The notes under the pieces were generated by a model, which had not been told where the DNA came from, made no database searches, and worked only from the letters and a program-made list of their open reading frames with translations. From Piscinibacter sp. XHJ-5 (lineage in GTDB: Bacteria; Pseudomonadota; Gammaproteobacteria; Burkholderiales; Burkholderiaceae_C), in the NCBI RefSeq assembly GCF_029855045.1, contig NZ_CP123228.1, positions 2,046,001 through 2,110,000 on the forward strand: a stretch of DNA of 64,000 nucleotides, given 5' to 3'. The translations under genes were made by a program, and so were the position numbers. Below, piece after piece: positions 11,105 to 25,588 of the stretch. How positions within the stretch are numbered: the stretch's first letter is position 1; every line of letters starts with the position of its first letter.

Positions 11105-12895
11105 TCATTTCACGCTTTCCGGCCCCATCTCGGTGCCGAACACGCTGTAACGGTTGCCGTCGCGATGCTTGGCGAGGTACATCGCCTCGTCGGCACGCTG
11201 GATCAGCTCGGGCGCGTCGAACGCATCGCGCGGGTACAGGCTGATGCCGATGCTGGCGCCCAGATCGAGCATCAGCTCGCCGACGGGCATCGGCCGCGAG
11301 AAGCGGTCCAGCAGCGTCTCGGCGACGCGGCGGGCTTCGTGCTCCTCGTCCATCGCTTCGAGCAGGATCACGAACTCGTCGCCGCCCCAGCGGGCGACGG
11401 TGTCGACCTCGCGCACCGCCGCCTTCAGCAATGCCGCCGTCTCCACGAGGGCCAGATCGCCCACCGCGTGGCCGTGGCTGTCGTTGATGTGCTTGAAGCG
11501 GTCGAGGTCGATGAACAGCACTGCGAGGCAGCCCCCGTTGCGACGCGTGGACAAGATGGCGTGCTCGAGCCGGTCGAGGAACACCGAACGGTTGGGCAGC
11601 CCGGTCAGCGCGTCGTGGCGCGCCATGTGGGCCAGGCGGTTGCGGCTGGCATCGAGCTCGGCCATGGCCGAGCGGATGCGCGTCTGCATCTCGTCGAAGC
11701 CACGCGCCAGCTCGCCGATCTCGTCATGGCGCGCGGTGGGCAGCTCGCCCACCGCCTGGTCGCTGGAGAAGCGCTTGACCTCGCGCGTCATCTGGTTGAG
11801 CGGACGCGTCACCAGGCGGGCCGCGAACATGGCGAGCACGATGGCGATGGCGCTGAAGGCGAGCACGATCTGGATCGTCGTGCGGCCGAGGATGTGGGTG
11901 GACGCCAGGATCTGCGACAGCGGCTGCGCGACCCCCAGGATCAGGAACCGCCCGCGTCCTCCCTCGGGCGCCGCGGCGACGGTCCCGAGCTTGCCGGCGG
12001 ACGAGTCCGCCTGGCGCCCCAGCGGCAGCTTGATGAAGGCGCCCAGCACCGGGTCGGGCTCGGCCTGGCCGAAGTCAGCGCGCGCCAGCAGCGGCTGCTG
12101 GCTGTCGTGCAGCAGCGGCTCGACGGCCGCGAAGCTCTCCTGGATGAGCACGCGCCGGCCCTGGTCGAAGCCGAAGGCCTGCGTCGGGTCGGGATGGATC
12201 AGGAAGTCGCCCCACTCGTTGGTGAGGAACAGCCTCAGGTGGGAAGGCAGGTCCGCCTTCAGCGCGCCGAACACCCGATTCACGTCGACGCTGACGACGA
12301 TGAGTCCGGCCGCCGCACTCTGCGCGCCCGGCACCGGGCTCGACACGTACAGCGTCGGCTGGTTCAGCGCCGCATGCGAGCCGACCTCGTGGTTGATGCC
12401 CATCTTCGACAGGAACACCTCGCCGGTGCGCAGCGACAGAGCGCGAAAGACATAGGGGAAATGCGCCTTCTCCTGCAGCAGGTCATCGGCCACCCGCACC
12501 GTGCCGGGGCCGTCGCGGTCGACGCGCACCACCTCCAGCCCGTGATCCTGGGCGCTGATGAAGCGCACCTGGAAGTAGTCGGGATTGGCGCGCAGCACGG
12601 CATGGAAGGCGTCGGCCAGCGCTGCCTTGCGCATCTCCTGCGCGGCCCCGTCGCCCTTGGCGAGGCTGCGCGTCAGCTCCAGCTCGGTCAGCATGCGCAC
12701 GTCGTCGCTGACGCTGCTGATCGCCGTGGACAGGCGGCGGCCGAACACCTGCGTCGAGGTCATCAGGTCCCGTTCGGCAGCACGCACCAGCAGTTCGCGG
12801 CTCTGGGTGTACGAGTACAGCCCCGTCAGTCCCGTGGCCAGCACGCCGAACGCCGCCAGCAGGATGCCGAGGCGGAAGCGGATGCCCAGGCGCAT
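11105..12895 (-). CDS. Membrane diguanylate cyclase with large periplasmic sensor
   Basis: A 596-residue enzyme expected to make cyclic di-GMP from GTP. Residues 8-28 and about 341-361 are membrane helices and enclose about 310 periplasmic residues that look like a double-CACHE-type sensor (judged by layout only). A HAMP linker (LVTRPLNQMTREVKRF to about 412) leads to a GGDEF domain with the intact site GGDEF at 504-508 and the inhibitory I-site RxxD at 495-498. There is no EAL domain. The ATG at 12895 precedes the first membrane helix; the gene begins 14 bp after the stop of the PotD-like binding-protein gene. That placement suggests the binding protein is its periplasmic ligand-presenting partner. 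Confidence 0.9.
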   Translation of the reverse strand: MRLGIRFRLGILLAAFGVLATGLTGLYSYTQSRELLVRAAERDLMTSTQVFGRRLSTAISSVSDDVRMLTELELTRSLAKGDGAAQEMRKAALADAFHAVLRANPDYFQVRFISAQDHGLEVVRVDRDGPGTVRVADDLLQEKAHFPYVFRALSLRTGEVFLSKMGINHEVGSHAALNQPTLYVSSPVPGAQSAAAGLIVVSVDVNRVFGALKADLPSHLRLFLTNEWGDFLIHPDPTQAFGFDQGRRVLIQESFAAVEPLLHDSQQPLLARADFGQAEPDPVLGAFIKLPLGRQADSSAGKLGTVAAAPEGGRGRFLILGVAQPLSQILASTHILGRTTIQIVLAFSAIAIVLAMFAARLVTRPLNQMTREVKRFSSDQAVGELPTARHDEIGELARGFDEMQTRIRSAMAELDASRNRLAHMARHDALTGLPNRSVFLDRLEHAILSTRRNGGCLAVLFIDLDRFKHINDSHGHAVGDLALVETAALLKAAVREVDTVARWGGDEFVILLEAMDEEHEARRVAETLLDRFSRPMPVGELMLDLGASIGISLYPRDAFDAPELIQRADEAMYLAKHRDGNRYSVFGTEMGPESVK

Positions 12896-12909
12896 GGCGT
12901 TGCCGGGCC

Positions 12910-13983
12910 TCAACGCGACTCGAGCGCCACCGGCCGGTCGCCGGAGACGATGTGCCCCCACGTGCGGGAGCGCCGGCTCGCATCCTCCACCGGCTCGAGC
13001 CAGATGATCTTGTTCTTGCGGTCGTCCATCTCGCTCGGTTCGACCGTGTTGGCCAGGCCCTGCCGCTCGGTCAGCGCGCGGCTCACGGGCTTTTCGAGCA
13101 TGTAGTTGATCCACGCCTCGGCCAGCGTCTTGTTCTTCGCGCCGCGGGTGATGGTCCAGCAGTCCAGCCAGGCCAGTGCTCCTTCCTTGGGAATCACGTA
13201 GCCGATATCGGCGCCGGCCTTCCTCAGCTGTTGCACCTGCTGCGTGCCGTAGTTGGCGAACAGCAGCGCGACCTTGTGGTCGCGGAACAGCTCGACCGAC
13301 TCTTCCGGCAGGCTGTAGAAGGTGAGCACGTTGCGCCGCAGCGCGATCAGGTGGGCGGCGATGTCGCGGTAAGCGGCATCGTCGAGCTGGAAGGGATCCG
13401 GCTTGCCCAGCGCCAGCGCGGCGATCGAGAAGTTGTGGCCGCCGGTGTCGAAGGCGAGCACGCGGCCCTTGTACTTGGGGTCCCACAGCGCGGCGATCGA
13501 CGTCGGCGGCTCGGGGAGCTGCTGGCGATCGTAGATGAGGCCCATCTCCGAGAAGGTGTAGGGCACCGCATAGACCGCGCCGTCGCGCATGAGGTTGGGG
13601 ATGGCGAAGCGGTCGCGAAAGCGTGGCAGCTGCTGCGCGACGTTCGGGATGTTCGCGAGGTTCAGCGGCACCGCCAGGCCCTTGTCGACGTAGCGCTTCA
13701 GCTCGGCCGTGTTGACGGCGAAGACGTCGAAGTCGCCGCCGTTGTTGCCGTTGACGCGCTCCCACAGCGTCTCGTCGGAGCCGACGACGGTCACCTGCAC
13801 GCTGACCTTGTGGCGCTGCTCGAAGGCCTTGACGATGTCGGGATCGGCATAGCCGGGCCACGACAGCACCCGCAGGGTCTCGACTGCCTGCGCGGCCAGC
13901 GGCAGCAGGGCTGCGAGCGTGAGCGCCGCCGCCCTCCGCAGGCCGGCCCGGCGGGGTGGGCGCTGGACCTGCCGCGACAGCAT
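12910..13983 (-). CDS. PotD-like periplasmic polyamine-type binding protein
   Basis: A 357-residue exported solute-binding protein. A basic N terminus and a hydrophobic stretch ending in AAQA (about residue 33) form a signal peptide. The mature start TLRVLSWPGYADPDIVKAFE and the segments FDVFAVNTAELKRYVDKG, AVPYTFSEMGLIYD and WINYMLEKPVSRAL are those of the spermidine/putrescine-binding PotD family. No permease or ATPase gene for such a transporter is in the window. Its ATG shares one base with the dapD stop, and a membrane GGDEF gene follows 14 bp after its stop. It may work as a sensor subunit, as NspS does in Vibrio, rather than in transport. Ligand identity is not visible. Confidence 0.87.
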   Translation of the reverse strand: MLSRQVQRPPRRAGLRRAAALTLAALLPLAAQAVETLRVLSWPGYADPDIVKAFEQRHKVSVQVTVVGSDETLWERVNGNNGGDFDVFAVNTAELKRYVDKGLAVPLNLANIPNVAQQLPRFRDRFAIPNLMRDGAVYAVPYTFSEMGLIYDRQQLPEPPTSIAALWDPKYKGRVLAFDTGGHNFSIAALALGKPDPFQLDDAAYRDIAAHLIALRRNVLTFYSLPEESVELFRDHKVALLFANYGTQQVQQLRKAGADIGYVIPKEGALAWLDCWTITRGAKNKTLAEAWINYMLEKPVSRALTERQGLANTVEPSEMDDRKNKIIWLEPVEDASRRSRTWGHIVSGDRPVALESR

Positions 13984-14804
13984 CAGGCGCGCAACAGCTC
14001 GTTGATGCTCGTCTTGGCGCGCGTCTGCGCGTCGACTCGCTTGACGATCACGGCACAGTAGAGGCTGTACTTGCCGTCGGCGCTGGGCAGGTTGCCGCTG
14101 ACCACGACCGAGCCGGCCGGCACGCGTCCGTAGTAGGTCTCGCCGGTGGTTCGGTCGTAGATCTTGGTGCTCTGGCCGATGAACACGCCCATGGAGATGA
14201 CGCTGTTCTCCTCGACGATCACGCCCTCGACGACCTCCGAGCGCGCGCCGATGAAGCAGTTGTCCTCGATGATCGTGGGATTGGCCTGCACGGGTTCGAG
14301 CACGCCGCCGATGCCGACGCCGCCGGACAGGTGCACGTTCTTGCCGATCTGCGCGCACGAGCCGACCGTGGCCCAGGTGTCGACCATCGTGCCCTCGTCG
14401 ACGTAGGCGCCGATGTTGACGTAGCTGGGCATCAGGATCACGTTGTTGGCCAGGTACGAGCCGCGGCGCGCCACCGCGGGCGGCACGATGCGCACGCCCG
14501 AGGCGCGGATCTCCGCCTCGTCGAGGTGCGAGAACTTGGTCTTCACCTTGTCGAAGAAGGCCAGCTCGCCGGCGTGCATGAGCTGGTTGTCCTGCAGGCG
14601 AAACGACAGCAGCACGGCCTTCTTCACCCACTGGTTGGTGGTCCACTGGCCCACGCCCTGGCGCTCGGCCACGCGCACGCGGCCCTTGTTGAGGTCGGCG
14701 ATGACCTGCTCGACCGCCTCGCGGATTTCGGGGCTGTTCTCGGACGTCAGCGATGCCCGGTTCTCCCAGGCGAGTTCGATCGTTGCTTGCAGTTGATGCG
14801 TCAT
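13983..14804 (-). CDS. dapD: Tetrahydrodipicolinate N-succinyltransferase
   Basis: DapD transfers succinyl from succinyl-CoA to tetrahydrodipicolinate in lysine biosynthesis. The 273-residue protein has the helical N-terminal domain and then the left-handed beta-helix of hexapeptide repeats (from [19 protein letters not shown] through [10 protein letters not shown]). It starts [14 protein letters not shown]; the ATG overlaps the dapC stop by 4 bases, which fixes the start despite a long open frame upstream. Its stop shares one base with the start of the PotD-like gene. Confidence 0.96.
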   Translation of the reverse strand: MTHQLQATIELAWENRASLTSENSPEIREAVEQVIADLNKGRVRVAERQGVGQWTTNQWVKKAVLLSFRLQDNQLMHAGELAFFDKVKTKFSHLDEAEIRASGVRIVPPAVARRGSYLANNVILMPSYVNIGAYVDEGTMVDTWATVGSCAQIGKNVHLSGGVGIGGVLEPVQANPTIIEDNCFIGARSEVVEGVIVEENSVISMGVFIGQSTKIYDRTTGETYYGRVPAGSVVVSGNLPSADGKYSLYCAVIVKRVDAQTRAKTSINELLRA

Positions 14805-16027
14805 GGAATGGATACCGGGGAGGGATGAAGGGAGCGTGCGTACGCGACGATGCGTCGGGCGGCTTCGAGGCACTCGTCGACCTCCGCCACGAGCGCCATG
14901 CGGATCCGCCCGGCGCCCGGATTGCTGCCGTTGGATTCGCGGGCCAGCAGGCTGCCCGGCAGCACCGCAACATTGTATTGAGCGAGCAGGCCCCGCGCGA
15001 AGGCGACGTCGCCGCCTTCCGGCGCGATGCGCGACACGTCGGCCCACAGGTAGAAGCCGGCGTCGGGCAGCGACACGTCGAGGACCTGAGCCAGCAGCGG
15101 CGCGACCTGCTGGAACTTGCGCCGGTACAGCTCGCGGTTGTCGATCACGTGCTGCTCGTCGCTCCAGGCGGCGATGCTCGCGCGCTGCACGGTCGGGCTC
15201 ATCGCGCTGCCGTGGTAGGTGCGGTACAGCAGGAAGGGCTTCAGGACGGCTGCGTCGCCGGCGACGAAGCCCGAGCGCATCCCGGGCACGTTCGAGCGCT
15301 TGGACAGGCTCGTGAAGGCCACGAGACGGCGGAAGTCGGTGCGGCCGAGCTGGGCCGCCGCCTCCAGCGAGCCCAGCGGCGGCACGTCGCGGAAGTAGAT
15401 CTCCGAATAGCACTCGTCCGAGGCGATCACGAAGCCATGCCGGTCGGACAGGTCGAACAGCTTCTGCCACTCGGACAGTGGCATCACCGCGCCGGTGGGA
15501 TTGCCGGGCGAGCAGACGTACACGAGCTGCGTGCGCGCCCAGGTGGCCTCGGGCACGGCGTCCCAGTCGGGGGCGAAATTGCGCCCCGGGTCGCTGTTCG
15601 CGAAGGCGGTGCGGGCGCCGGCGAGCAGCGCCGCGCCCTCGTAGATCTGATAGAACGGGTTGGGGCAGACGACGGTGGCCCCGGGCTGGGTCGGATCGAC
15701 CACCGTCTGCGCGATCGCGAAAAGCGCCTCGCGCGAGCCATTGACCGGAAGCACCTGGGTCGCCGGATCGAGCACCACGCCATAGCGGCGCGTCAGCCAG
15801 TCGACGATCGCCTGCCTGAGAGCCGGATCGCCGGCCGTGGCCGGGTAGCTGGCGAGGCCCTTGAGGTTGTCGACCAGAGCCTGCTGGATCAGCTTCGGCG
15901 TGGGATGGCGGGGCTCGCCGATGCCCAACCCGATGGGCTTCAGCTCGGGGTTGGGAACGATGTCGCGGGTGAGGGCGCGCAGGCGCTCGAACGGATAGGG
16001 ATGGAGCCGGGCGAGCAGCGGATTCAT
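14801..16027 (-). CDS. dapC: Succinyldiaminopimelate transaminase
   Basis: A 408-residue fold-type I PLP aminotransferase that makes N-succinyl-diaminopimelate. The Schiff-base Lys is at 243 ([17 protein letters not shown]), the phosphate-binding region includes [11 protein letters not shown], and CSPGNPTG and the Arg near the C terminus (GRIRMALV) bind substrate. N-terminal [19 protein letters not shown] is typical for DapC. It heads the minus-strand dap run and overlaps dapD by 4 bases. The promoter should lie in the 81-bp gap to the DUF72 gene, but I see no clear elements. Confidence 0.94.
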   Translation of the reverse strand: MNPLLARLHPYPFERLRALTRDIVPNPELKPIGLGIGEPRHPTPKLIQQALVDNLKGLASYPATAGDPALRQAIVDWLTRRYGVVLDPATQVLPVNGSREALFAIAQTVVDPTQPGATVVCPNPFYQIYEGAALLAGARTAFANSDPGRNFAPDWDAVPEATWARTQLVYVCSPGNPTGAVMPLSEWQKLFDLSDRHGFVIASDECYSEIYFRDVPPLGSLEAAAQLGRTDFRRLVAFTSLSKRSNVPGMRSGFVAGDAAVLKPFLLYRTYHGSAMSPTVQRASIAAWSDEQHVIDNRELYRRKFQQVAPLLAQVLDVSLPDAGFYLWADVSRIAPEGGDVAFARGLLAQYNVAVLPGSLLARESNGSNPGAGRIRMALVAEVDECLEAARRIVAYARSLHPSPVSIP

Positions 16028-16108
16028 CCCCCGATTATCGGGGAGCGACCCTGGTGGAACGGCGGCCGGTGCGTCACGCCACCGCTGAGCGTGACGGGGA
16101 TCGCATTC

Positions 16109-17089
16109 CTACGGCCTCGCCTTGGTGCGCATGCCGAAGCCTTCGCTGCCGGTGCGAATGCGCGGCGCCTGCCAACCGGGCGGCCAGACCGGCTGGCCCT
16201 TGCCGGCCAGCGGGGTCGCCAGGCCCAGCTTGCGCATCAGCGTCGCCGCGTCGTAAGGCGCGTGCACCTTCACGTCGTTGTCGAAGTAGCAGTAGATGTC
16301 GCGCTTTGCGCGCCGGGGCGCCGGCCGCGACGAAGCGAGCCGCGCATCGGCGACCTGGCCGCCTTCGCTCCAGGTGCGGATGCGTGCGGCCCAGCGCTCG
16401 AGGGCGGCGTCGCTGTAGCCGCTGGCGTAGAGCTCCTGGTCGCCATGCAGCCGCAGGTACACGAAGCCCGCGGTCAGGTCTTCCAGCAGGGGCCATTTGC
16501 CGGCCGTGTCGGCGACGACGAGCGCGATGCGATGGCGCCGCAGCAGCGCCACGAAGGCCGGGTCGACGAAGCTCGGGTGGCGAATCTCCACCGCGTGGCG
16601 CAGCGGCCTCTTGCGGTCAGGCACCAGGCTGGTTCGTCCCGCCACGCGATGGTCGTGGCGCGCGGCGATGGCAGCTGCCGCCTCGGTGTCGTGCGGCAGC
16701 TGGGCGAAGAACGCCTCGAAGCGATCGGCCTGGAAGGACAGCTGCGGCGGAAACTGCCACAGGATGGGCCCGAGCTTGTCCTTCAGCTCGAACATGCCGT
16801 TGGCGAAGAAGTTCGCCAGCGGCGTCTCGACCTGGTTCAGCCGCCGAAGGTGGGTGATGTACTTCGGACCCTTCACCGCGAACACGAAGCCCTCGGGCGT
16901 GTCGTCGTGCCACTCGGCGTAGTAGGCGGGGCTCTGCAGCGAGTAGAACGATCCGTTGATCTCGATGGTCGGCAGCATGCGAGAGGCGTACTTCAGCTCG
17001 CTGTGCTGCGGCAGCTTCTCGGGGTAGAAGACGCCGCGCCAGGGGCCGTAGCGCCAGCCGGAGATGCCGATGAGGATCCGCCCTGCCAT
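16109..17089 (-). CDS. DUF72 family protein
   Basis: A 326-residue TIM-barrel-like protein of the DUF72 (YecE) family, whose biochemical role is unknown. Marks of the family are IGISGWRYGPWRGVFYP at the start, TIEINGSFYSLQ, FAVKGPKYITH, GPILWQFPP and the CYFDNDVKVHAPYDA end. The ATG at 17089 gives the conserved N terminus; the frame stays open upstream into unrelated sequence. It follows queF on the same strand after 44 bp. Confidence 0.88.
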   Translation of the reverse strand: MAGRILIGISGWRYGPWRGVFYPEKLPQHSELKYASRMLPTIEINGSFYSLQSPAYYAEWHDDTPEGFVFAVKGPKYITHLRRLNQVETPLANFFANGMFELKDKLGPILWQFPPQLSFQADRFEAFFAQLPHDTEAAAAIAARHDHRVAGRTSLVPDRKRPLRHAVEIRHPSFVDPAFVALLRRHRIALVVADTAGKWPLLEDLTAGFVYLRLHGDQELYASGYSDAALERWAARIRTWSEGGQVADARLASSRPAPRRAKRDIYCYFDNDVKVHAPYDAATLMRKLGLATPLAGKGQPVWPPGWQAPRIRTGSEGFGMRTKARP

Positions 17090-17133
17090 GCGTCTGCGCG
17101 GCAAACCGCGTGCCGCATCGGCTGGGCGGCGGC

Positions 17134-17619
17134 CTACGCGATTCCGCTTTCCTGCCCGAGGCGGGGCAGCGCCACGACCGGCTGCGGCTTCCATCCCTTC
17201 TTGCGGTGCTCGGCCACGACGTTGGTGAAGATCCCGCCACGCACGTACCACTTCGCGGTGATGCGGATGAAGCGCGGATCGGTGGCCTGCACGATGTCGT
17301 CGAGGATGGTGTTGGTCACCTTCTCGTGGAATGCGCCCTCGTTGCGATAGCTCCAGAAGTACATCTTCAGGCTCTTCAGCTCCACGCAGAGCCGGTCGGC
17401 GATCATGTCGATCGTGAAGTGCGCGAAGTCGGGCTGGCCGGTCAGCGGGCAGTGGCAGGTGAACTCGGGCACCTGGAACTGGATGACGTAGTCGCGCTCG
17501 GGCGCCGGATTGGGGAAAACGTGCAGTTCCTTGCTCGGCGCGGTGGGGGGATTGGCCGGCATCTCGCGCTGCTTGGGCGCGGGCCTGGAAGTGCCTTTCG
17601 GCGCGGCGTTCTTGGCCAT
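17134..17619 (-). CDS. queF: NADPH-dependent preQ0 reductase QueF
   Basis: QueF reduces 7-cyano-7-deazaguanine to preQ1 for the tRNA nucleoside queuosine. The 161-residue protein is the short, unimodular form. [13 protein letters not shown] holds the thioimide-forming cysteine, probably Cys57, and Asp64, and [19 protein letters not shown] is the second family signature. An extra Cys at 55 lies beside the active one. The ATG at 17619 was preferred over one 48 bp upstream because the extra residues are low-complexity. There is no other queuosine gene nearby. Confidence 0.94.
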   Translation of the reverse strand: MAKNAAPKGTSRPAPKQREMPANPPTAPSKELHVFPNPAPERDYVIQFQVPEFTCHCPLTGQPDFAHFTIDMIADRLCVELKSLKMYFWSYRNEGAFHEKVTNTILDDIVQATDPRFIRITAKWYVRGGIFTNVVAEHRKKGWKPQPVVALPRLGQESGIA

Positions 17620-17682
17620 GGCGGTGACTTTTCGAGAGGGTTTCGGCGGGGGGCGCGATGGTATCATCCAGCCCGTCCGAGA

Positions 17683-17705
17683 ACCCGCAGCCCTGCGGGT
17701 TTTTT
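17683..17705 (+). terminator. Intrinsic terminator-like hairpin in the queF-smc gap
   Basis: ACCCGCAG (17683-17690) and CTGCGGGT (17693-17700) form a perfect 8-bp stem with a 2-base apparent loop, followed by a run of T on the plus strand. No plus-strand gene ends here; the nearest genes are divergent queF and smc. It therefore either ends a short leader transcript ahead of smc (attenuation) or a tiny RNA. A TATCAT hexamer about 20 bp upstream could be a -10 element. Confidence 0.6.
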
Positions 17706-17759
17706 CAATGAAATCAACGACTTAACGCGAAGCTTCGTTATCGCGTCGGCAGTCCATCC

Positions 17760-21275
<3,516 letters not shown>

Positions 21276-21285
21276 GCCTTGATCG

Positions 21286-24458
<3,173 letters not shown>

Positions 24459-24485
24459 GACACCACGGGGCAATCAGTGCTTTGC

Positions 24486-24915
24486 GGGCCGCTCCCAAGC
24501 CGGGCCGCGTCCCCTCGGGGGACCGGACGCGGTACTCCGCGGACGAGGGGCTCCGGTTTTTGCGGCCCGAGCGCCGGGCCGCTCCCAAGCCGGGCCGCGT
24601 CCCCTCGGGGGACCGGACGCGGTACTCCGCGGACGAGGGGCTCCGGTTTTTGGCGGCCCGAGCGCCGGGCCGCTCCCAAGCCGGGCCGCGTCCCCTCGGG
24701 GGACCGGACGCGGTACTCCGCGGACGAGGGGCTCCGGTTTTTGCGGCCCGAGCGCCGGGCCGCTCCCAAGCCGGGCCGCGTCCCCTCGGGGGACCGGACG
24801 CGGTACTCCGCGGACGAGGGGCTCCGGTTTTTGCGGCCCGAGCGCCGGGCCGCTCCCAAGCCGGGCCGCGTCCCCTCGGGGGACCGGACGCGGTACTCCG
24901 CGGACGAGGGGCTCC
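24486..24915. repeat. Five-copy tandem array of about 90-bp nested palindromes
   Basis: Units lie at 24486-24568, 24576-24659, 24667-24749, 24757-24839 and 24847-24915, separated by a constant 7-base GAGCGCC spacer. Each full unit begins GGGCCGC and ends GCGGCCC, which pair. Inside, CCCCTCG pairs with CGAGGGG, and inside that CGCGG pairs with CCGCG around TACT. Copies are identical by eye except for one extra G in the second. The fifth stops after the inner palindrome, just before the def start. Copies this similar point to recent tandem amplification. With constant spacers this is not a CRISPR array. The unit resembles the GC-rich dispersed palindromes common in Burkholderiales genomes. The whole 458-bp ligA-def gap is occupied by this array apart from 27 bases. 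Confidence 0.95.
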
Positions 24916-24916
24916 A

Positions 24917-25453
24917 ATGACCGTCCGTGAGATCCTGAAGATGGGCGATCCGCGCCTGCTGCGCGTGGCGGCACCCGTCACCGCGTTCGACACGCCCGAG
25001 CTGCACGCACTCGTCGCGGACATGTTCGACACCATGCACGCCGCCGAAGGCGCCGGGCTGGCCGCGCCCCAGATCGGCGTCGACCTGCAGCTCGTGATCT
25101 TCGGCTTCGGCAAGAACCAGCGCTATCCCGATGCGCCGCCGGTGCCCGAGACGGTGCTGATCAATCCGCAGATCACGCCGCTGTCCGACGAGGAAGAGCT
25201 GGGCTGGGAAGGGTGCCTTTCCGTGCCGGGGCTGCGCGGCGTCGTGCCGCGCTTCGCGCGCATCCGCTACACCGGATTCGGGCCGCGCGGCGAGCGCATC
25301 GAGCGCGAGGCCGAGGGCTTCCACGCCCGCGTGGTTCAGCACGAGTGCGATCACCTGATCGGCAAGCTCTACCCGATGCGGGTGCGAGATTTCAGCCAGT
25401 TCGGGTTCACCAGCGTGCTGTTCCCGGAACTGGACCCCGCCGGGGACGACTAA
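24917..25453 (+). CDS. def: Peptide deformylase
   Basis: Removes the formyl group from nascent N-terminal methionine. The 178-residue metalloenzyme has all three motifs: [11 protein letters not shown] (45-55), EGCLSVPG with metal ligand Cys100, and QHECDH with the HExxH-type ligands and Glu at 142-146. The ATG lies 5 bases after GAGGGG (24906-24911), which is a good ribosome binding site and is part of the truncated last copy of the upstream palindromic repeat. An fmt partner gene is not adjacent. Confidence 0.95.
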   Translation: MTVREILKMGDPRLLRVAAPVTAFDTPELHALVADMFDTMHAAEGAGLAAPQIGVDLQLVIFGFGKNQRYPDAPPVPETVLINPQITPLSDEEELGWEGCLSVPGLRGVVPRFARIRYTGFGPRGERIEREAEGFHARVVQHECDHLIGKLYPMRVRDFSQFGFTSVLFPELDPAGDD

Positions 25454-25588
25454 CCCGACATAGGACGTCCGAGCGGCGTCCCTGTCTGGCGCGCACTTGT
25501 AAAGCAAGGTTTCCGTCCGAGCGAACCGTCAGCGCGAGCGCGCACCGTCGCGTTGTCCGGACACGGCACTTGTTGCCGAGGGCTGACC

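Noticed and set aside
24486..24915. Possible CRISPR array
   Set aside because: Spacers are constant and 7 bp long, units are about 83 bp, and no cas gene is present.
24477..24920. Open frames with a 30-residue repeated peptide ([22 protein letters not shown]) across the tandem repeats on both strands
   Set aside because: The frame exists because the unit is a multiple of 3; one copy has a 1-base insertion that breaks it, there is no ribosome site, and the palindromic structure explains the sequence better.
25454..25588. Structured element between def and the FecR/DUF6600 gene
   Set aside because: Only an imperfect short inverted repeat around GGACG/CGTCC is visible, with no T-run or clear promoter; nothing firm can be said.
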